NCBI GenBank assembly: GCA_917880885.1
Contig: OU862910.1
Span: 21,340,710-21,404,709 of the forward strand
DNA from: Limnephilus marmoratus
Taxonomy: Eukaryota; Arthropoda; Insecta; Trichoptera; Limnephilidae
Length of the DNA stretch: 64,000 bases
Reading direction: 5' to 3'
Positions 1-10,233 of the stretch are shown in pieces. Both the position numbers and the translations under genes were made by a program. The notes under the pieces were generated by a model, which saw only the letters and a program-made list of their open reading frames with translations, did not search any database and was not told the DNA's origin. Positions within the stretch are counted from its first letter, which is position 1, and each line of letters starts with the position of its first letter.

Positions 1-330
1 GACGGAGAGGAAGTTCTGGGAAGGAAAAAGGTACGAGGGGTGTGTAGGAATCCGGGGGTCAGTGTGTTCAGGATTGACGGACGTATAAATCCTCCAACTG
101 CGATGCAAGGCGATGGGTCGAGAGAGTCCGGCTGGAGAGGTCAGAATGCCTCTCCCGATCTGGCCTGCAGTGTAGGTGGAAAGATTCATCCGCTGCACGA
201 GACCAAGACAAACCTCAACTCTTGAACCCGGACACCCCTGCTAAGTCACCAAACGTAGCGAACTACTTGGGGTGACTCATGGCAGATGTTTTGGTTATCC
301 AATAAATGGTTCCCGGGGCTGCCGTACTCG
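1..330 (+). repeat. Dispersed repeat family D1, copy a (cut by window start)
   Basis: This stretch shares long blocks with 1582-1903, 6463-6896, 23330-23690 and, inverted, 33584-34045 and 53688-53960. Shared landmarks are GGAAGGAAAAAGGTA near the start, TCCGGCTGGAGAGGTC, ACCCGGGCACCCCTGCTAA, CACTTGGGGTGACT and GTTGGTTATCCAATAAA near the end. No copy has a conserved reading frame, so it looks like a non-coding mobile repeat. The class is unknown: I see no convincing Pol III boxes and no clear terminal inverted repeats. Confidence 0.75.
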
Positions 331-439
331 GTTCCCAAATTGGAAATAAAAACTGGATATTAAAACTTTCAACTAGAAAACTAGGTGATTATCCTCGTAT
401 TATTAAAATTTAAAAAAAATAATTATTAAACTGCTCTAG

Positions 440-700
440 ATACGTTTTTAGATTTTCACGGCCAAAAGTATTTTCGTTATTTGTTTTTGGGGTGTTACGC
501 CGTGTTGCGCTACCTCAATACCTAATTCTTTAGCCAATGTTTCGGACAGTTTCGTCAGTGTCCATCCGGTGTCAGATCCGTTAGATATGCCGGATCTGCC
601 CTGATGATGGACACTGCAACGCTGTCCGAAACGTTGGCTAAAGAAGGAGGTTGCGCAACACGGCATTACAACCCAAAAACAAACAACGAAAATATACTGC
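440..700. repeat. Foldback element F, copy 1
   Basis: The arms at about 470-549 and 622-694 are inverted complements of each other, with shared blocks GGTGTTACGCCGTGTTGCGC and TTTCGGACAG and their complements. The centre also pairs, through TGTCCATC with GATGGACA and GATCCG with CGGATC, so almost the whole unit can fold into one hairpin. It has no coding capacity. A second, shorter copy lies at 17393-17532. The short frames in this region are an artefact of the palindrome. Confidence 0.75.
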
Positions 701-1051
701 TATAGTTTGTATTTTTCCTCTTGAATCTAGCGTATTTAAAAAATACATATATAGTTAGTTGTATAGGTAGATACTTTAAGTATCTACAAACATTTTTTTT
801 ACAAAACAAATTCTGGTAAAAATTTATTATATTATCAGTAGGTAACTTATCGATTTCCACTTCATTATGATCAGTTCCAATTTTGAAAATAACGCTTAAA
901 TTCAAGATTCGAAAAAATCTAAAATTATAAGTATGGCCAAGGTCACCCATAACGGTTGAAAGGCAAAATTCATAACTAAAAAAACATATCCATGTTCCAG
1001 AGTTCGTTGAACCAGAGTTACAGAAAGACCCACAACTAAGAGTAGTATTTG
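701..1051. other. No gene seen
   Basis: AT-rich sequence with only short open frames and no recognisable domain, splice pattern or repeat arm. Confidence 0.5.
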
Positions 1052-1203
1052 ATTTTTTTTTAAAGATAATAGAAAAACATTCCTGGGTTGCGAATAACCT
1101 GACAGTATTTGAAAAGCTCCTACTTATATCACAGTAAATGGAAAATGTTGCTTGTGTTGTGATGGTGGACAGTCAGCCCAGAAACAGAACTCGCGGCGCC
1201 TGG
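1052..1203 (-). mobile_element. tRNA-derived SINE, copy 1 (degraded head)
   Basis: Read on the minus strand, this matches the body and tail of the SINE at 3915-4118, 37801-37990 and 41905-42089. Shared pieces are CACCATCACAACACAAGCAA, the region around CAGGTTATTCG, and the T/A-rich tail. The B-box region is degenerate (GTTCTGTTTC) and the A-box part is missing. Confidence 0.7.
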
Positions 1204-1369
1204 ATGATCATCTTTGTAATTTTGTTATCTGTTTGTTTACTATCGGGATTATTAGTATTATTACCTCAAATTGTAAATAATTGACCGAAAAATACCTGCG
1301 TTGTCTTGTATTTTTACGTAATAAATAGGTAAGAATCCTTTTAAAATTATTTAAAGCGTGAAAAAGATG

Positions 1370-1577
1370 GATTAAGGCCCGGTAGTAAGCGAACAAAAAG
1401 AAGAAGGAGGGGATGTAAGAAGATATGTTAATATTTACTAATGTTAGAGGGAGCGCGCTAATAATAAAAACGGTAATATTTTGGCGAAAATTGTGAAAAT
1501 ATTTAATAAAACACGACTCGTTTAAAATAGAGCAAAAACTTCGTGGAAAATATCTTAAATAGCATTAAAGAAACATT
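1370..1577 (+). repeat. Dispersed repeat E, copy 1
   Basis: Matches 11228-11408, with ACACGACTCGTTTAAAATAG identical in both, flanked by the similar blocks ATGTTAGAG...GAGCGC and AAAGAAACA. D1 copy b starts directly at its end. No coding potential. Its class is unknown. Confidence 0.65.
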
Positions 1578-1581
1578 GCTC

Positions 1582-1903
1582 CACACAGGAGGCCCTGAGG
1601 AAAATAATTTCCCTCAGGGCCTATGTCATCTTTGGGGATACTGTGTGGAAGGTTTTTTAAAGGAAAGGAAGGAGAGGAGAGTTCTGTGAAGGAAAAAGGT
1701 TTAAGGGGTGGGTAGGAATCTGGGATTCAGTATGTCCTGGTCATCCGCCTCCAAAACCTAGACAAACCTCACCCCATGAACCCGGGCACCCCTGCTAAAT
1801 CACCAAACGTAGCGAACCACTTGGGGTGACCTATGGCAGAGGTGTTGGTTATCCAATAAAGGTTCCCGGGGCGGCGGTACCCATTCCCGCCTCCCAAATT
1901 ACA
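1582..1903 (+). repeat. Repeat family D1, copy b (internally deleted)
   Basis: Starts with CACACAGGAGGCCC and contains an 11 bp hairpin (1590-1600 with 1612-1622). It then follows the D1 order but lacks the middle part present at 6600-6740. It ends with the conserved GTTGGTTATCCAATAAA, GGCGGCGGTACCCA and CCTCCCAAA. This copy and the one at 6463 define the two ends of the family best. Confidence 0.75.
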
Positions 1904-3329
1904 ATTTAATTTTATTCTACCTTTATAATTCTAGCGCACTTTCTTACACACTAAATGATAACGGTCGAAAATGAGACAAATGGTTAATGTATGTCTAAAA
2001 GAAAAGTACCATCATTTTCATACATCTCTCTCACACGTATAAAGAAAATGAAACGCGATTCCCGTTGCAAAAAAGTACTACTTTGAAGGAAACAGTCACA
2101 CGTATTTTGGGTGCCTCACCATTATTTAATGTGTGAGAAAGAGCTGCAGCATTATGCGATAAGGAACGTATGTTTATTGCCTTTTTACCGTCATGGTACC
2201 ATTCCCGTGAATCGTCACGGTAAATATAAAAGCGAGCATTATCTTTGCAGAAGAACATGGCTAGCAAAATCCAGTGTGAGGAGAAAGTTATTTTATAAAT
2301 GATAAATAAGGTTTTACTGGCTTCACGTGACAATATTTCTTATTCTTTACTGCAGAAGGGGTTGGTGGGTATAATATGCAAGAGGAAGAAAAATCTTCCA
2401 CACGTAGAACTTAAGATCTACTACACATTCGTGATGTAAAGTTTTGCCTTCTCCCCATGTTCTACAACGGAGGCACGATTCCCCGAGGGTGAGACGTGAG
2501 ACCGTTTCGAAACGTAGGATTAAATTTTCAAGCACGAGTATTACTGTTTTAATGCAAAATTTATCTGCATAGATAATATGAAATATCTACCTGTATTTTA
2601 AATTAAGGACCTGAATAAAATTCGTCGTTAACTTTCATGTCACGATAAAGCAATAAATTGAGTTCATATCGATTGAAACAACAAGCAATCAATTAGGGAC
2701 AAATTACCGACGTTTCTCTGCGCTTCTCTGATAATTCAATAAACAATTTAACCTTTTTTCACGAACACTAACAAATTCTTGATTTTAATTTTCCCTATAC
2801 TAGGCAAGTTAAAACACATTTTTCGTACAATTTTTGCACCACCCATCAACAAAACATCAACGATTTTTATCTTCCTATGTATTGTTTTGACTTTTATCGA
2901 AGTTGAAAACATTTATTTAAAAACAAATCATTTTAGTAAAGGTAAAGTTATTTTTACGCTGTCTGTGACTTCATCACAGTTTAACAAGCCCATCGGAAGG
3001 CGACACAGCTGTCAAAATAACAATGCAATGCGGAAATTTAAGAGAGGTTTAAAAAATTAATAATTATTAAATTTATTTAATCACAAGCTATTTAATTCAC
3101 AAAGTTTCCAAACAAAAAAAACTGAAGATGGCCTCAATGAGGTGAAAACGGTATTGATCAAATACAAAAGAAGTGGAAAAAAGTTTAAAACTGTTTTAAT
3201 TTATCTATTATTAAAAAAATATTAAGATTTATTTTATACGTCCGTCTTCAAATCATTGTTTGATGAATAGAAAAATATAATTTTATTTAAAAACCAAAAA
3301 AAAAATCATTTTCTTTTCATACTGCGAAC
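1904..3329. other. No gene seen
   Basis: AT-rich DNA. Open frames of 60-100 codons exist on both strands (for example 2779-3060 plus and 2031-2333 minus), but they have no recognisable domain, low-complexity composition and no splice context. I do not call them genes. Confidence 0.5.
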
Positions 3330-3560
3330 TCAAGAGTTTGACGTGTAATTTTCCCGCCGTTTTCGCGCGGTTTAGTAACACACCCCGCCGCCAGAAGACG
3401 CGCGTGGTAACTGAGTTGCCACGGGGTGAATCCCCGCTTATATACTCGTATATCCCATCCAGCGATACGGGATTACTACACGGGGTAGCTATACAATCTA
3501 CCGCGGGTTTAGCCGCTGTTTTGTAGTAGGGTTGTGTTGTGATGCTGCGAAGGTATTATA
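3330..3560. other. GC-rich island of unknown nature
   Basis: About 220 bases are clearly richer in G+C and CpG than their surroundings (GTTTTCGCGCGGTTTAG, GACGCGCGTGG, ACCGCGGGTTTAGCCG), with a TATA-like TTATATACTCG near 3438. It could be a piece of an LTR, another mobile element, or a promoter-proximal segment. No reading frame or second copy was recognised. Confidence 0.35.
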
Positions 3561-3914
3561 TTTTACTCTCATAGAATATGCCACCCTGGTACTTATCCAA
3601 GTATCTACGCGCTGCTGTTCTTTTGTGCTTTATTCATTGAGGGTTATATTATGGTATAGGTGTTGTATTCATGACTCAAATTTAATATATTATTATATTA
3701 TAATTCCCTTGGTAAGAAGTTTCTTCATTCTTAGATTATTGTATCCACGGGGGTTGAAAGATACTAAGAAACGCTACAATCTTTCCTTTTTCTTGAAGAT
3801 CCTTGTTTTTCAGGTTTTTTAATGTTTTTTTTTTGATTGTCGCAAAACAATTCCACTTACCCGGAGTGAGTGGAACTACGATATTCCCAAATGGGGTATA
3901 TTAATATTATATTT
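3561..3914. other. No gene seen
   Basis: AT-rich, low-complexity stretch leading into the SINE. The open frame at 3532-3822 has no recognisable features. Confidence 0.45.
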
Positions 3915-4118
3915 TGGGGTCAGTGGTTGAGTGGGCGTAGCGTTTGGGTCCCACCTGGGCGTCGCGTGTTCGGTTCCTTGGCTGGCTAAGTCCTCCATCA
4001 CAACACAAGCAACATTTTCGGTTTTCTGTGGTGGTAGTAGGAAATTTTCAAACATTGTTGGGTTATTCGTAACCTGGGAATGTTTGTCTTTCTTTTTAAA
4101 AATTAAAAATAAATTAAT
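3915..4118 (+). mobile_element. tRNA-derived SINE, copy 2 (near full length)
   Basis: The head carries a Pol III A-box-like TGGTTGAGTGGG near 3922 and a B-box-like GTTCGGTTCC near 3969, about 50 bases apart as in tRNA genes. The body follows (TCCTCCATCACAACACAAGC, GTGGTGGTAGTAGG, GGTTATTCGTAACC) and then a T/A-rich tail. Copies at 37801-37990 and 41905-42089 keep the boxes better (TGGCTGAGTTGG and GTTCGATTCC in the latter). It is transcribed by Pol III if active and needs a partner LINE for mobility. The short frames across it are not genes. Confidence 0.8.
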
Positions 4119-4125
4119 TAAGAAT

Positions 4126-4316
4126 GGTTCCATGACAACTCAGAATCAACGGAACTCAACACCTCTCTGAAAATTACTTAAAAGCTATGAAAAAATAGCC
4201 TTAATCTAACTTAACATGACCTATTTAACTTTTTCTGACTTTCACTACAAAATTTTTTTTCCCGTTTAATGACTTTCGAAGGAGGTGTTGAGTTAAGGTG
4301 GAGTTGTCCGGTCACC
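4126..4316. mobile_element. Palindromic MITE family M, copy 1 (diverged)
   Basis: Bounded by GGTTCCATGACAACTCAGAA on the left and GAGTTGTCCGGTCACC on the right. The middle carries AAAAGCTATGAAAAAATA and TAATCTAACTTAACATGACC, as in the other copies at 10081, 11000, 49418 and 52740. The two halves are roughly inverted complements. It has no coding capacity and is therefore a non-autonomous DNA element. It starts almost exactly at the end of the SINE tail. Confidence 0.75.
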
Positions 4317-4504
4317 ATTAAGAAGTTGCTTGGAGTGGAAAGATGGAGGAAAAGGTGTTATTTGGTTCGTATTCTGCATTGAAAATAAGAATAATTTGTC
4401 ATGAATGTGAAAACTTCAAAAAACTTTCTACCACCACCAAAAATCACAACAATATTTTTTATTGATTTGCCAGCATATATTATTGACGAAATAAATTAAT
4501 TTGA

Positions 4505-4620
4505 TCGGTTTGTTGCTCAGCAGGCTAAGTCCTCCATCCACCGTAGTGGTGAAGGAGATTTTTAAATATTATCAGGTTATTCGTAACCAGGCAATATTTG
4601 TCTTTCTTTTTAAAATTATT
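4505..4620 (+). mobile_element. SINE 3' fragment, copy 3
   Basis: Contains GGCTAAGTCCTCCATC and then AGGTTATTCGTAACC with TTTGTCTTTCTTTTTAAAA, the body and tail of the SINE at 3915-4118. The promoter head is absent, and part of the body is replaced by an unrelated short segment. Confidence 0.65.
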
Positions 4621-5090
4621 ATTATTTTTTAAATATATTAATTAACATTGAAATGTTAATTGCGCTGGAAACTGTTTTAAACTAAACATACGAGTATGTT
4701 AAATGATTATTGCATATTAATTATTAGTGACGAGTGGGAAACGGATATTGCATAAATACACAATTTCACATGTGCATACATACGCAAGTGCATTTTTTCA
4801 AGTGTTTATTTATGCAAATTCCAAAAAAATGCATGACGGGTGACTGCAAAAAAATGTTGCATAGAATGCAAATAAAATATATTTTAAAGATAACTATATA
4901 TTCTTGACGGGTTATATCACAGAATTTGAAAAATTCAAAATTTCATAGTTAATTTTAAAGTTCTCTATAGGTTCTATTCAAGTTGTGTAATTATTTAAGT
5001 TGTGTGAAACAACTCGCCAATTTAATATAATAACAGAACTTTAATACCTTCTCCGAAACCAGAAAATCAACTTTCAAATTTGAAGAATTT
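4621..5090. other. No gene seen
   Basis: AT-rich sequence with short repeated words such as ATGCAAAT and GCATA. No ORF or element was recognised. Confidence 0.45.
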
Positions 5091-5091
5091 T

Positions 5092-5950
5092 TCAAATAAT
5101 AATAATAATATTTGGATGATTTATATAGCGCCGTTTTTGTGAAAAATCACCTCAAGGGCGCTGTACAAACTTATAATACATTTCTAAAATCTAAAAAACT
5201 ACAAGCTAGACAAACAATTAAAAACAACTTATGGCTAAAAATTGCATACACCGGTTCATTGATCACCGATACGAAAATATATGTACAATATTTTGACCAA
5301 TGAACGTGATGCTGCCAGGTGGGTGGTGCAGTAGTACCTATAAGGATTTGATCTTTCTAAATGTGATTCGTCAAGAGACAGATTGATGTGTAAGGAATCG
5401 AGTAATTTTAATTCAGTAAGAAAAGTGTGATTAAGACATAGCACAGACAATACAAGTATGATACTCTCAAATAGGTATATTTAAATTACGGGTATGAGAG
5501 CCCAAAAAGGAAGGTTTTTAGTTTGGACCTAAACTCTGTTGGGCTTGTTATGCATCTTAATTCCGGAGGGAGTCTATTCCAAGCCTTAGGCCCAGATACT
5601 CCGAAAGCACGATCTCCAAACATAGTATTTGGCTTTCGTTTAGGTTCTATTAGTCTGCCCTTAGCAGATGAAATTACTGATCTAAGGGTTAATTGTCTCG
5701 GACCGGTATTTTCCGGGACGCATAATTCGGAGATGTAAGGTGGGGCCATTTCGTTGATTGATTTAAAAACCATCCAGCACAATTTGTACTGGATTCTCTC
5801 AGGGCACTTGAGCCAGTGAAGGTTACGAAGGTGTTCTGAAATATGCGAATATTTAGAAACCCCAGTTATGAGCCTTGCCGCTTCAAGTTCTGCAAAACAA
5901 CCCGTCCTTAGTATATTTTCATGCCAGTTTTTTAAAGCGTATTTAACCGT
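5092..5950 (-). pseudogene. CR1/L2-like LINE, 3' end of the reverse-transcriptase ORF
   Basis: On the minus strand, from about 5945 down to 5486, an open frame encodes the C-terminal tail typical of CR1/L2-type LINE ORF2 proteins. The segment around 5890-5830 has the HLRNLHWLKCPERIQYKLC region; then come PPYISEL, DRAFGVSGPKAWNRLPPELR and a terminal KLKTFLFGL. The catalytic reverse-transcriptase core lies upstream and is absent. The 3' UTR continues to GGCGCTATATAAATCATCC and an (ATT)n tail at about 5092-5115, as is common in this LINE group. It is a 5'-truncated, dead copy. The plus-strand frame at 5523-5738 is a shadow. Confidence 0.8.
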
Positions 5951-6462
5951 TAATGATGAGTAAAGAGGTAAAATATATTACATAAAATCGTTCTTTCACA
6001 AAGTGTTTTTTTAAGATTTTAACGAATATAAATGGCTTGTGAACTCGGCTTCGTTTTACCATCACAAATTGTTAGTTAAAGAATAGGAAGAAAACATCAT
6101 TTACGAAAATAAATTAGAAAACATGTACTCAACTAAAAATGATTTTAAATTCTAACCACTAACACAATCCCTCACAGACGAAAGGGGCATTAAAACGTGT
6201 TAAAAGGGAGCAGTAAATTCCTATTAACAAAGTAAAATTCACAAAAAATCCCTCGGGAAGCGCAAAAGTTTTGCACGTCATGAAGTAAAATTGTGAATCG
6301 CAACACCTTCAGTATTATTTCAGCGTATAAATCATCGTTAAACCTTTGCAGTCATAATATTGTTTTTCCCGCTGTACCCAGCGCGCTAAGCACTATAAAG
6401 GATGATATAGACAACACCTTAATTACGTGTCGATGGTTTGGCATGTTTTTTTTAACATTAGG
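5951..6462. other. No gene seen
   Basis: AT-rich sequence without a recognisable frame or repeat. The frames at 6293-6574 and 6352-6651 run into the D1 repeat and carry no domain. Confidence 0.45.
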
Positions 6463-6896
6463 TCCAGACAGGAGGCCAATTTCCCTCGGGGCCCATGTCA
6501 TTTTTGAGGGTGTTGTGTGTAGGGCCTTTCTAGCGAAAGGAAGGAGAGGAATATCAGAGATGGAAAAGGTATGAGTTGTGGGTAGGAATCTGAGGATCAA
6601 TGTGTCCAGGAGTGACGGATGTATTAATTCATTCCTCCCACTGCGGTGCAAGGCTATGGGTCAAGAGAGTCCGGCTGGAGAGGTCAAAAGATCTACCTCA
6701 ACCAATCTCTTCCGAACCGGCCCGCCACCCAGCAGGTGGGCAAATGCATCCGCCACCAAAACCTAGACAATCATCGCACCGTGAACCCGGGTATCCCTGC
6801 TAAGTCACCAACGTAGCTAACCACTTAGAGTGACTTACGGCAGAGGTGTTGGTTATCCAATAAATGGGACAGCGGTACCCACACCCGCCTGGCCTC
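6463..6896 (+). repeat. Repeat family D1, copy c (near full length)
   Basis: The most complete plus-strand copy. Its order is GACAGGAGGCCAATTTCCC, GGAAGGAGAGGAATA, GTGACGGATGTATTAATTC, TCCGGCTGGAGAGGTC, GCCCGCCACCCAGCAGGTGG, the CACTTAGAGTGACT block, GTTGGTTATCCAATAAATGG, and an end at CCTGGCCTCCCAAAA. Non-coding. Length is about 430 bases. Confidence 0.75.
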
Positions 6897-7247
6897 CCAA
6901 AATGATATAATACGTTTTTCTTTTTAAAAAATACATTTTCTAGTTTGTATACCTAACATGTGTTGATGGCGTTCAAACCAGACAATTTTAAAGATTTTTC
7001 TTCTTCTTCATGTGCCACATCAGGTCCCCCCGACATTGGCGATAATTCTGGTAAATGTATCTCTATATTGCGCTGCGCTCTCGTACATTTCGCAGCCAAG
7101 ACATTTATCTCCTACCAGGCCCTCGGCTCTATCTTGCCTTTTACAGTTTGTCAAATAAGAGTAGAAAACATAGGAGAGCGCCACTGTTGTTCAAATAGCA
7201 ATACTAAGAATATAACTCATGGTGAAAATGTAAAGCTGTGTAACCTA

Positions 7248-8115
7248 TAGTCTGTCAAAAAAGAGTAGAAAATATATGAGGGCGCCACTGTTGTTCAAAT
7301 GGCAATACTAAACACATAACTCATGGTGTTCAAGTAAAGCTGTGTAACGTACATTTTTATAACAAATTAAAAAGGCATAATAGTGGAAATAATATTTTTT
7401 CATTGCAGTATAGATACCCGCCGATCTCAAAATTAGAATTGCGTATAGATATATTATTATTATACCTTTGCAATTTTGTGTTAATATAATGAAGAATAAT
7501 TATAACGTAATGAAATATAAAGCACAGTTTAGAAATTGCTCACATTTATTTAATACTAGATAAAGTACCTAGCGTTGCCTGGGCTTTAGATCATGTCTCT
7601 AATTTTAGATCTGAATATATTAACTCATTCAGATCTATGGCACGACCAAGTGAATCAGATACTTGAGTCGGGCCATGTCAAGAGTCAGAATAATAGAAGA
7701 GAATGTATGAGACATTGTATGAATGTAAACGAGGCAAGGAATGTGTGCCAAGACCGGGATGTTTGGAGGGTCCGTCCTCTCTGCCTACCCCTGCGGGGAA
7801 ACAGCGTGATGGTTAGTTAGTTAGTTAGTTCAGATCTAAAAGTAGTGTTACTAAACTCACCATTAGTGATTCTTCCTTTCTATCTATCGTTAAATTCAAA
7901 TTTATGTTAAATTAAATTAAAGCAAATCGCTTTATAAATCACCTTATCAATTTTATGTCATGAAGAAAAAATGTTTTTTAAAATGTGGTTTACTGTGTTT
8001 TGCACATTCAGTGTCATTGCACTTCAAAAAAATATTTGACAGTTAAATTGGTGTTGCCAGTCTACAAATTTAGTAGTTCAAGTTTTTATATTTTCTACTC
8101 TATTTTGACAGACTA
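7248..8115. mobile_element. Inner copy of TA-target MITE, inserted in the outer copy
   Basis: Begins TAGTCTGTCAAAA and ends with the complement TTTTGACAGACTA. It is flanked by TA on both sides (7246-7247 and 8116-8117). Removing it restores AACC-TA-CATTTT, which matches the uninterrupted AACGTACATTTTT inside this same copy. Without its own insert (7637-7836) it is about 670 bases, as at 63258-63929. The TA duplication is the hallmark of Tc1/mariner-type insertion. No transposase frame is present. Confidence 0.85.
7637..7828 (+). mobile_element. LINE 3' end fragment inserted in the inner MITE
   Basis: A 192-base 5'-truncated tail (GCACGACCAAGTGAATCAGA through CTGCCTACCCCTGCGGGGAA to a GTTA/TTAG repeat tail), shared with 11815-12293, 38846-39080 and 56281-56450. 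It is flanked by the duplication TTCAGATCT at 7628-7636 and 7829-7837. The MITE copy at 63258-63929 shows the empty site (complement of CTCATTCAGATCTAAAAG). This is typical target-primed reverse transcription. The apparent 75-codon frame here is the degraded C-terminus of the LINE protein. Confidence 0.85.
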
Positions 8116-8231
8116 TACATTTTAGTAAAAAATTAAAAAGCCATAAAGTGAAAATAAAAAATTTTTCTTTCCAGCCTACAAATTTTGTAGTTCCATTTTT
8201 AATATTTTCTACTCTTAATTGACGGACTATA

Positions 8232-9985
8232 ATATTAATTAAAGGAAGCGATATTTCTCCCCTCCAAGAATGTGACCCAGAAATGAAATTTTCCCGAATT
8301 TTACTAATGTGAGCATTGAAGTACCCACCACTGTCCCACCCCGGTATAGGCAACTTATGGTCGCCCCTTCGGAGTTCTCGCAAGAATCTAATTTTTTTGA
8401 ATAAACGACTCTACATTTAATGTAACGAATCTAGACCTTCAATGTCCCCTCATACTGTGTTAGGTAGCGGTATGCGGACGCGCCTACAGGACTGTACTGT
8501 AATGGTCAATCTCTACAATTCTAAAGCCCATGGAGGTGTCAATGCAAAAGCAGTGAGCCTCATGGACAGTCAAACAAGTTGTTAGTAACATCAACAAAAA
8601 ATAAAAAATAAAGTAATCCAAAATGACAGCAGCCGTCATGAGTAATCAGCTCATGACAGCGAAAGACCACACACAATCCGGTGGGCAGCACCGGGCACTG
8701 TACATAAAAGAAAAAATAAACAAAAGAAAAATAATGTATATATACAGAGTAGAACTAGTGTCACCGCATCCTGACTATCGGCAGTACCCGAGAGAATGAA
8801 GAAGGCTAATTGTCGGGCCTCCCGATAACCGGCGGCGTCGTCCTTAAGCCAGCTAGCCGGTGGTGCCTAGACGAAAGTAACTGGAAATCATAGAAGAAGA
8901 CCCTAGGGAGAAAAGCGTCGGGTCGCCGGAGGCGGGACGGACAGCTTTCGGATGCCGTTCAGCCTTCTTCCCAGCCTCTTCATGTCACGGGGGGTGGCGC
9001 GGCAGACAGGTGCAACTCCACCAGTTCCATAAGACCGTCCATGGTCAGTAGGCGGGGACTCGGTCCAGGGTCCAACCCCTTATATGGGGAGAAGGACGGC
9101 ACAGAACAAACAACTGAGTTCAGTTCTACGCGGTAATCATAACTAAAAAAAAATAATCGTTTCTAAAAAAACTAAAAAAGTAATCATAACTAAAAGTATA
9201 TGTTACAAAATAACATAAAAGTGTAAGGCATTAAACCAAGTACCTGAAATAAAAACATGAGCGTTCAATGACGCATGGCATGAAAAACAAATAAACATGA
9301 AAGAAAACATAAATACTGTACATCCTGGGCAATATTGGTCGTAGAGAAGAAGCAAAGAAAGTCCGTGGTAAGTCAGGAACAAGTACACCTGGTGTCAAAA
9401 TCTACTAATCAGCGACTCTAAGCTCAGGCCATCTCTCAACCCAGGTCCTTGTAAACTTCCTCAGGCACTCGAAGTTCTTCTTGTTCGATACCAGATCAGT
9501 GTTCCACACTGGTCTGATAGGTACGTCCAAACCATCGAGCATTTCCTCTCTTGCGTCCGTCATTATCTCACACTGCCACAGAATGTGCTCCGCCGACTGG
9601 TTCGTGCACCCGCAGGCGCAGTTGGGGTGAGGGGACAGGGAGAGGGCGTGAAGTCTCCCCCTGAATTCCCCGTGGCCGGATAGAAGCTGGGTGATGTGGT
9701 GGTCCAGCTTGAGAAAGACCCCTTCCATTCTGACTTTAACTAATGGGAAGAAGGAGAAAGTCCATCTTCCCGTATTCGTTCTATCCCAACGGACCTGCCA
9801 CTCTTGGAGCGACAGATCCCTCATTTGACGAAGCAGCCCAGGGAGAGTCCCCGGCCCGCCCGGTGTCAGAACAATGTGAGCAGTTCTCCATCTGCTCTTG
9901 CCCGCCTGAGAATTTCTGTGTGGGTGATCATGTCGGTCCATGGAACTTTGAGCATTCTTCGGTGAAGCCACATTTCAAAAGCATA
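8232..9985 (-). pseudogene. LINE EN-RT element C-terminal fragment, split by an R1-like insertion
   Basis: On the minus strand, 9985-9873 encodes a C-terminal motif set common in insect EN-RT LINEs (AFEMWLHRRMLKVPWTD, then ITHTEILRRARADGELL). The frame resumes on the far side of the insertion, at about 8305-8236, with SFLGHILGGEKYRFL and a stop. The two halves are separated exactly by the 8316-9872 element and its 10 bp duplication. The exact clade is not certain. The rest of the protein is missing. Confidence 0.75.
8316..9872 (-). mobile_element. R1-like LINE, 5'-truncated copy 1
   Basis: Minus-strand insertion carrying the end of ORF2, frame 9872-9405. The coding part has WQVRWDR, the HHITQLLSGHGEFRGRLH segment, and a CxC...H...C finger (CACGCTNQSAEHILWQC), then ends in RWPELRVAD. 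This finger-containing tail is known in R1/LOA-type LINE proteins. About 1.1 kb of 3' UTR follows, ending GGTACTTCAA with no poly(A). Target duplication TGCTCACATT (complement) lies at 8306-8315 and 9873-9882. The first ~33 codons of the apparent 188-codon frame belong to the flanking LINE. The closest relative is copy 2 at 12814-14504. Confidence 0.85.
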
Positions 9986-10080
9986 AAAAAAAAGCAAAAC
10001 GCACCGAATAAAAAATATTTATTAGCACTAGTTTCAACTGGCAAATATATCTGCATATCTATATATGGTATGAACATAAT

Positions 10081-10233
10081 GGTTCCAAGACAACTCAACA
10101 AAGTGGCAATTCAACACTCCTTTGAAAATTCATTTAAAGTTATGAAAAATAACCTAAACTAACCTATTTAACCATTTTTAATGATTTTTTAAATGAGATG
10201 TTGAAGTAGTATTTTGTTGAGTTGTCCAATTTC
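10081..10233. mobile_element. Palindromic MITE family M, copy 2 (shorter variant)
   Basis: GGTTCCAAGACAACTCAACA at the left, AACCTAAACTAACCTATTTAACC in the middle and GTTGAGTTGTCCAATTT at the right follow the family order, but the copy is shorter and diverged. It is closest to the copy at 4126. Confidence 0.6.

Larger units (their letters stand above)
7143..8231. mobile_element. Outer copy of TA-target MITE (GTCTGTC family), split by an inner copy
   Basis: The left part (7143-7247) matches the first ~100 bases of the full copy at 63258-63929, inverted, including GCGCCACTGTTGTTCAAAT and AAAGCTGTGTAAC. The right part (8116-8231) resumes with CATTTTAGTAAAAAATTAAA and ends in a terminal repeat GACGGACTATA. 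The middle is occupied by a second copy of the same element. The outer copy has also lost most of its interior between about 8163 and 8185. It is non-coding and non-autonomous. Confidence 0.75.

Noticed and set aside
9405..9971. 188-codon protein as a single gene
   Set aside because: Its first ~33 codons belong to a different LINE across an insertion junction marked by a 10 bp duplication.
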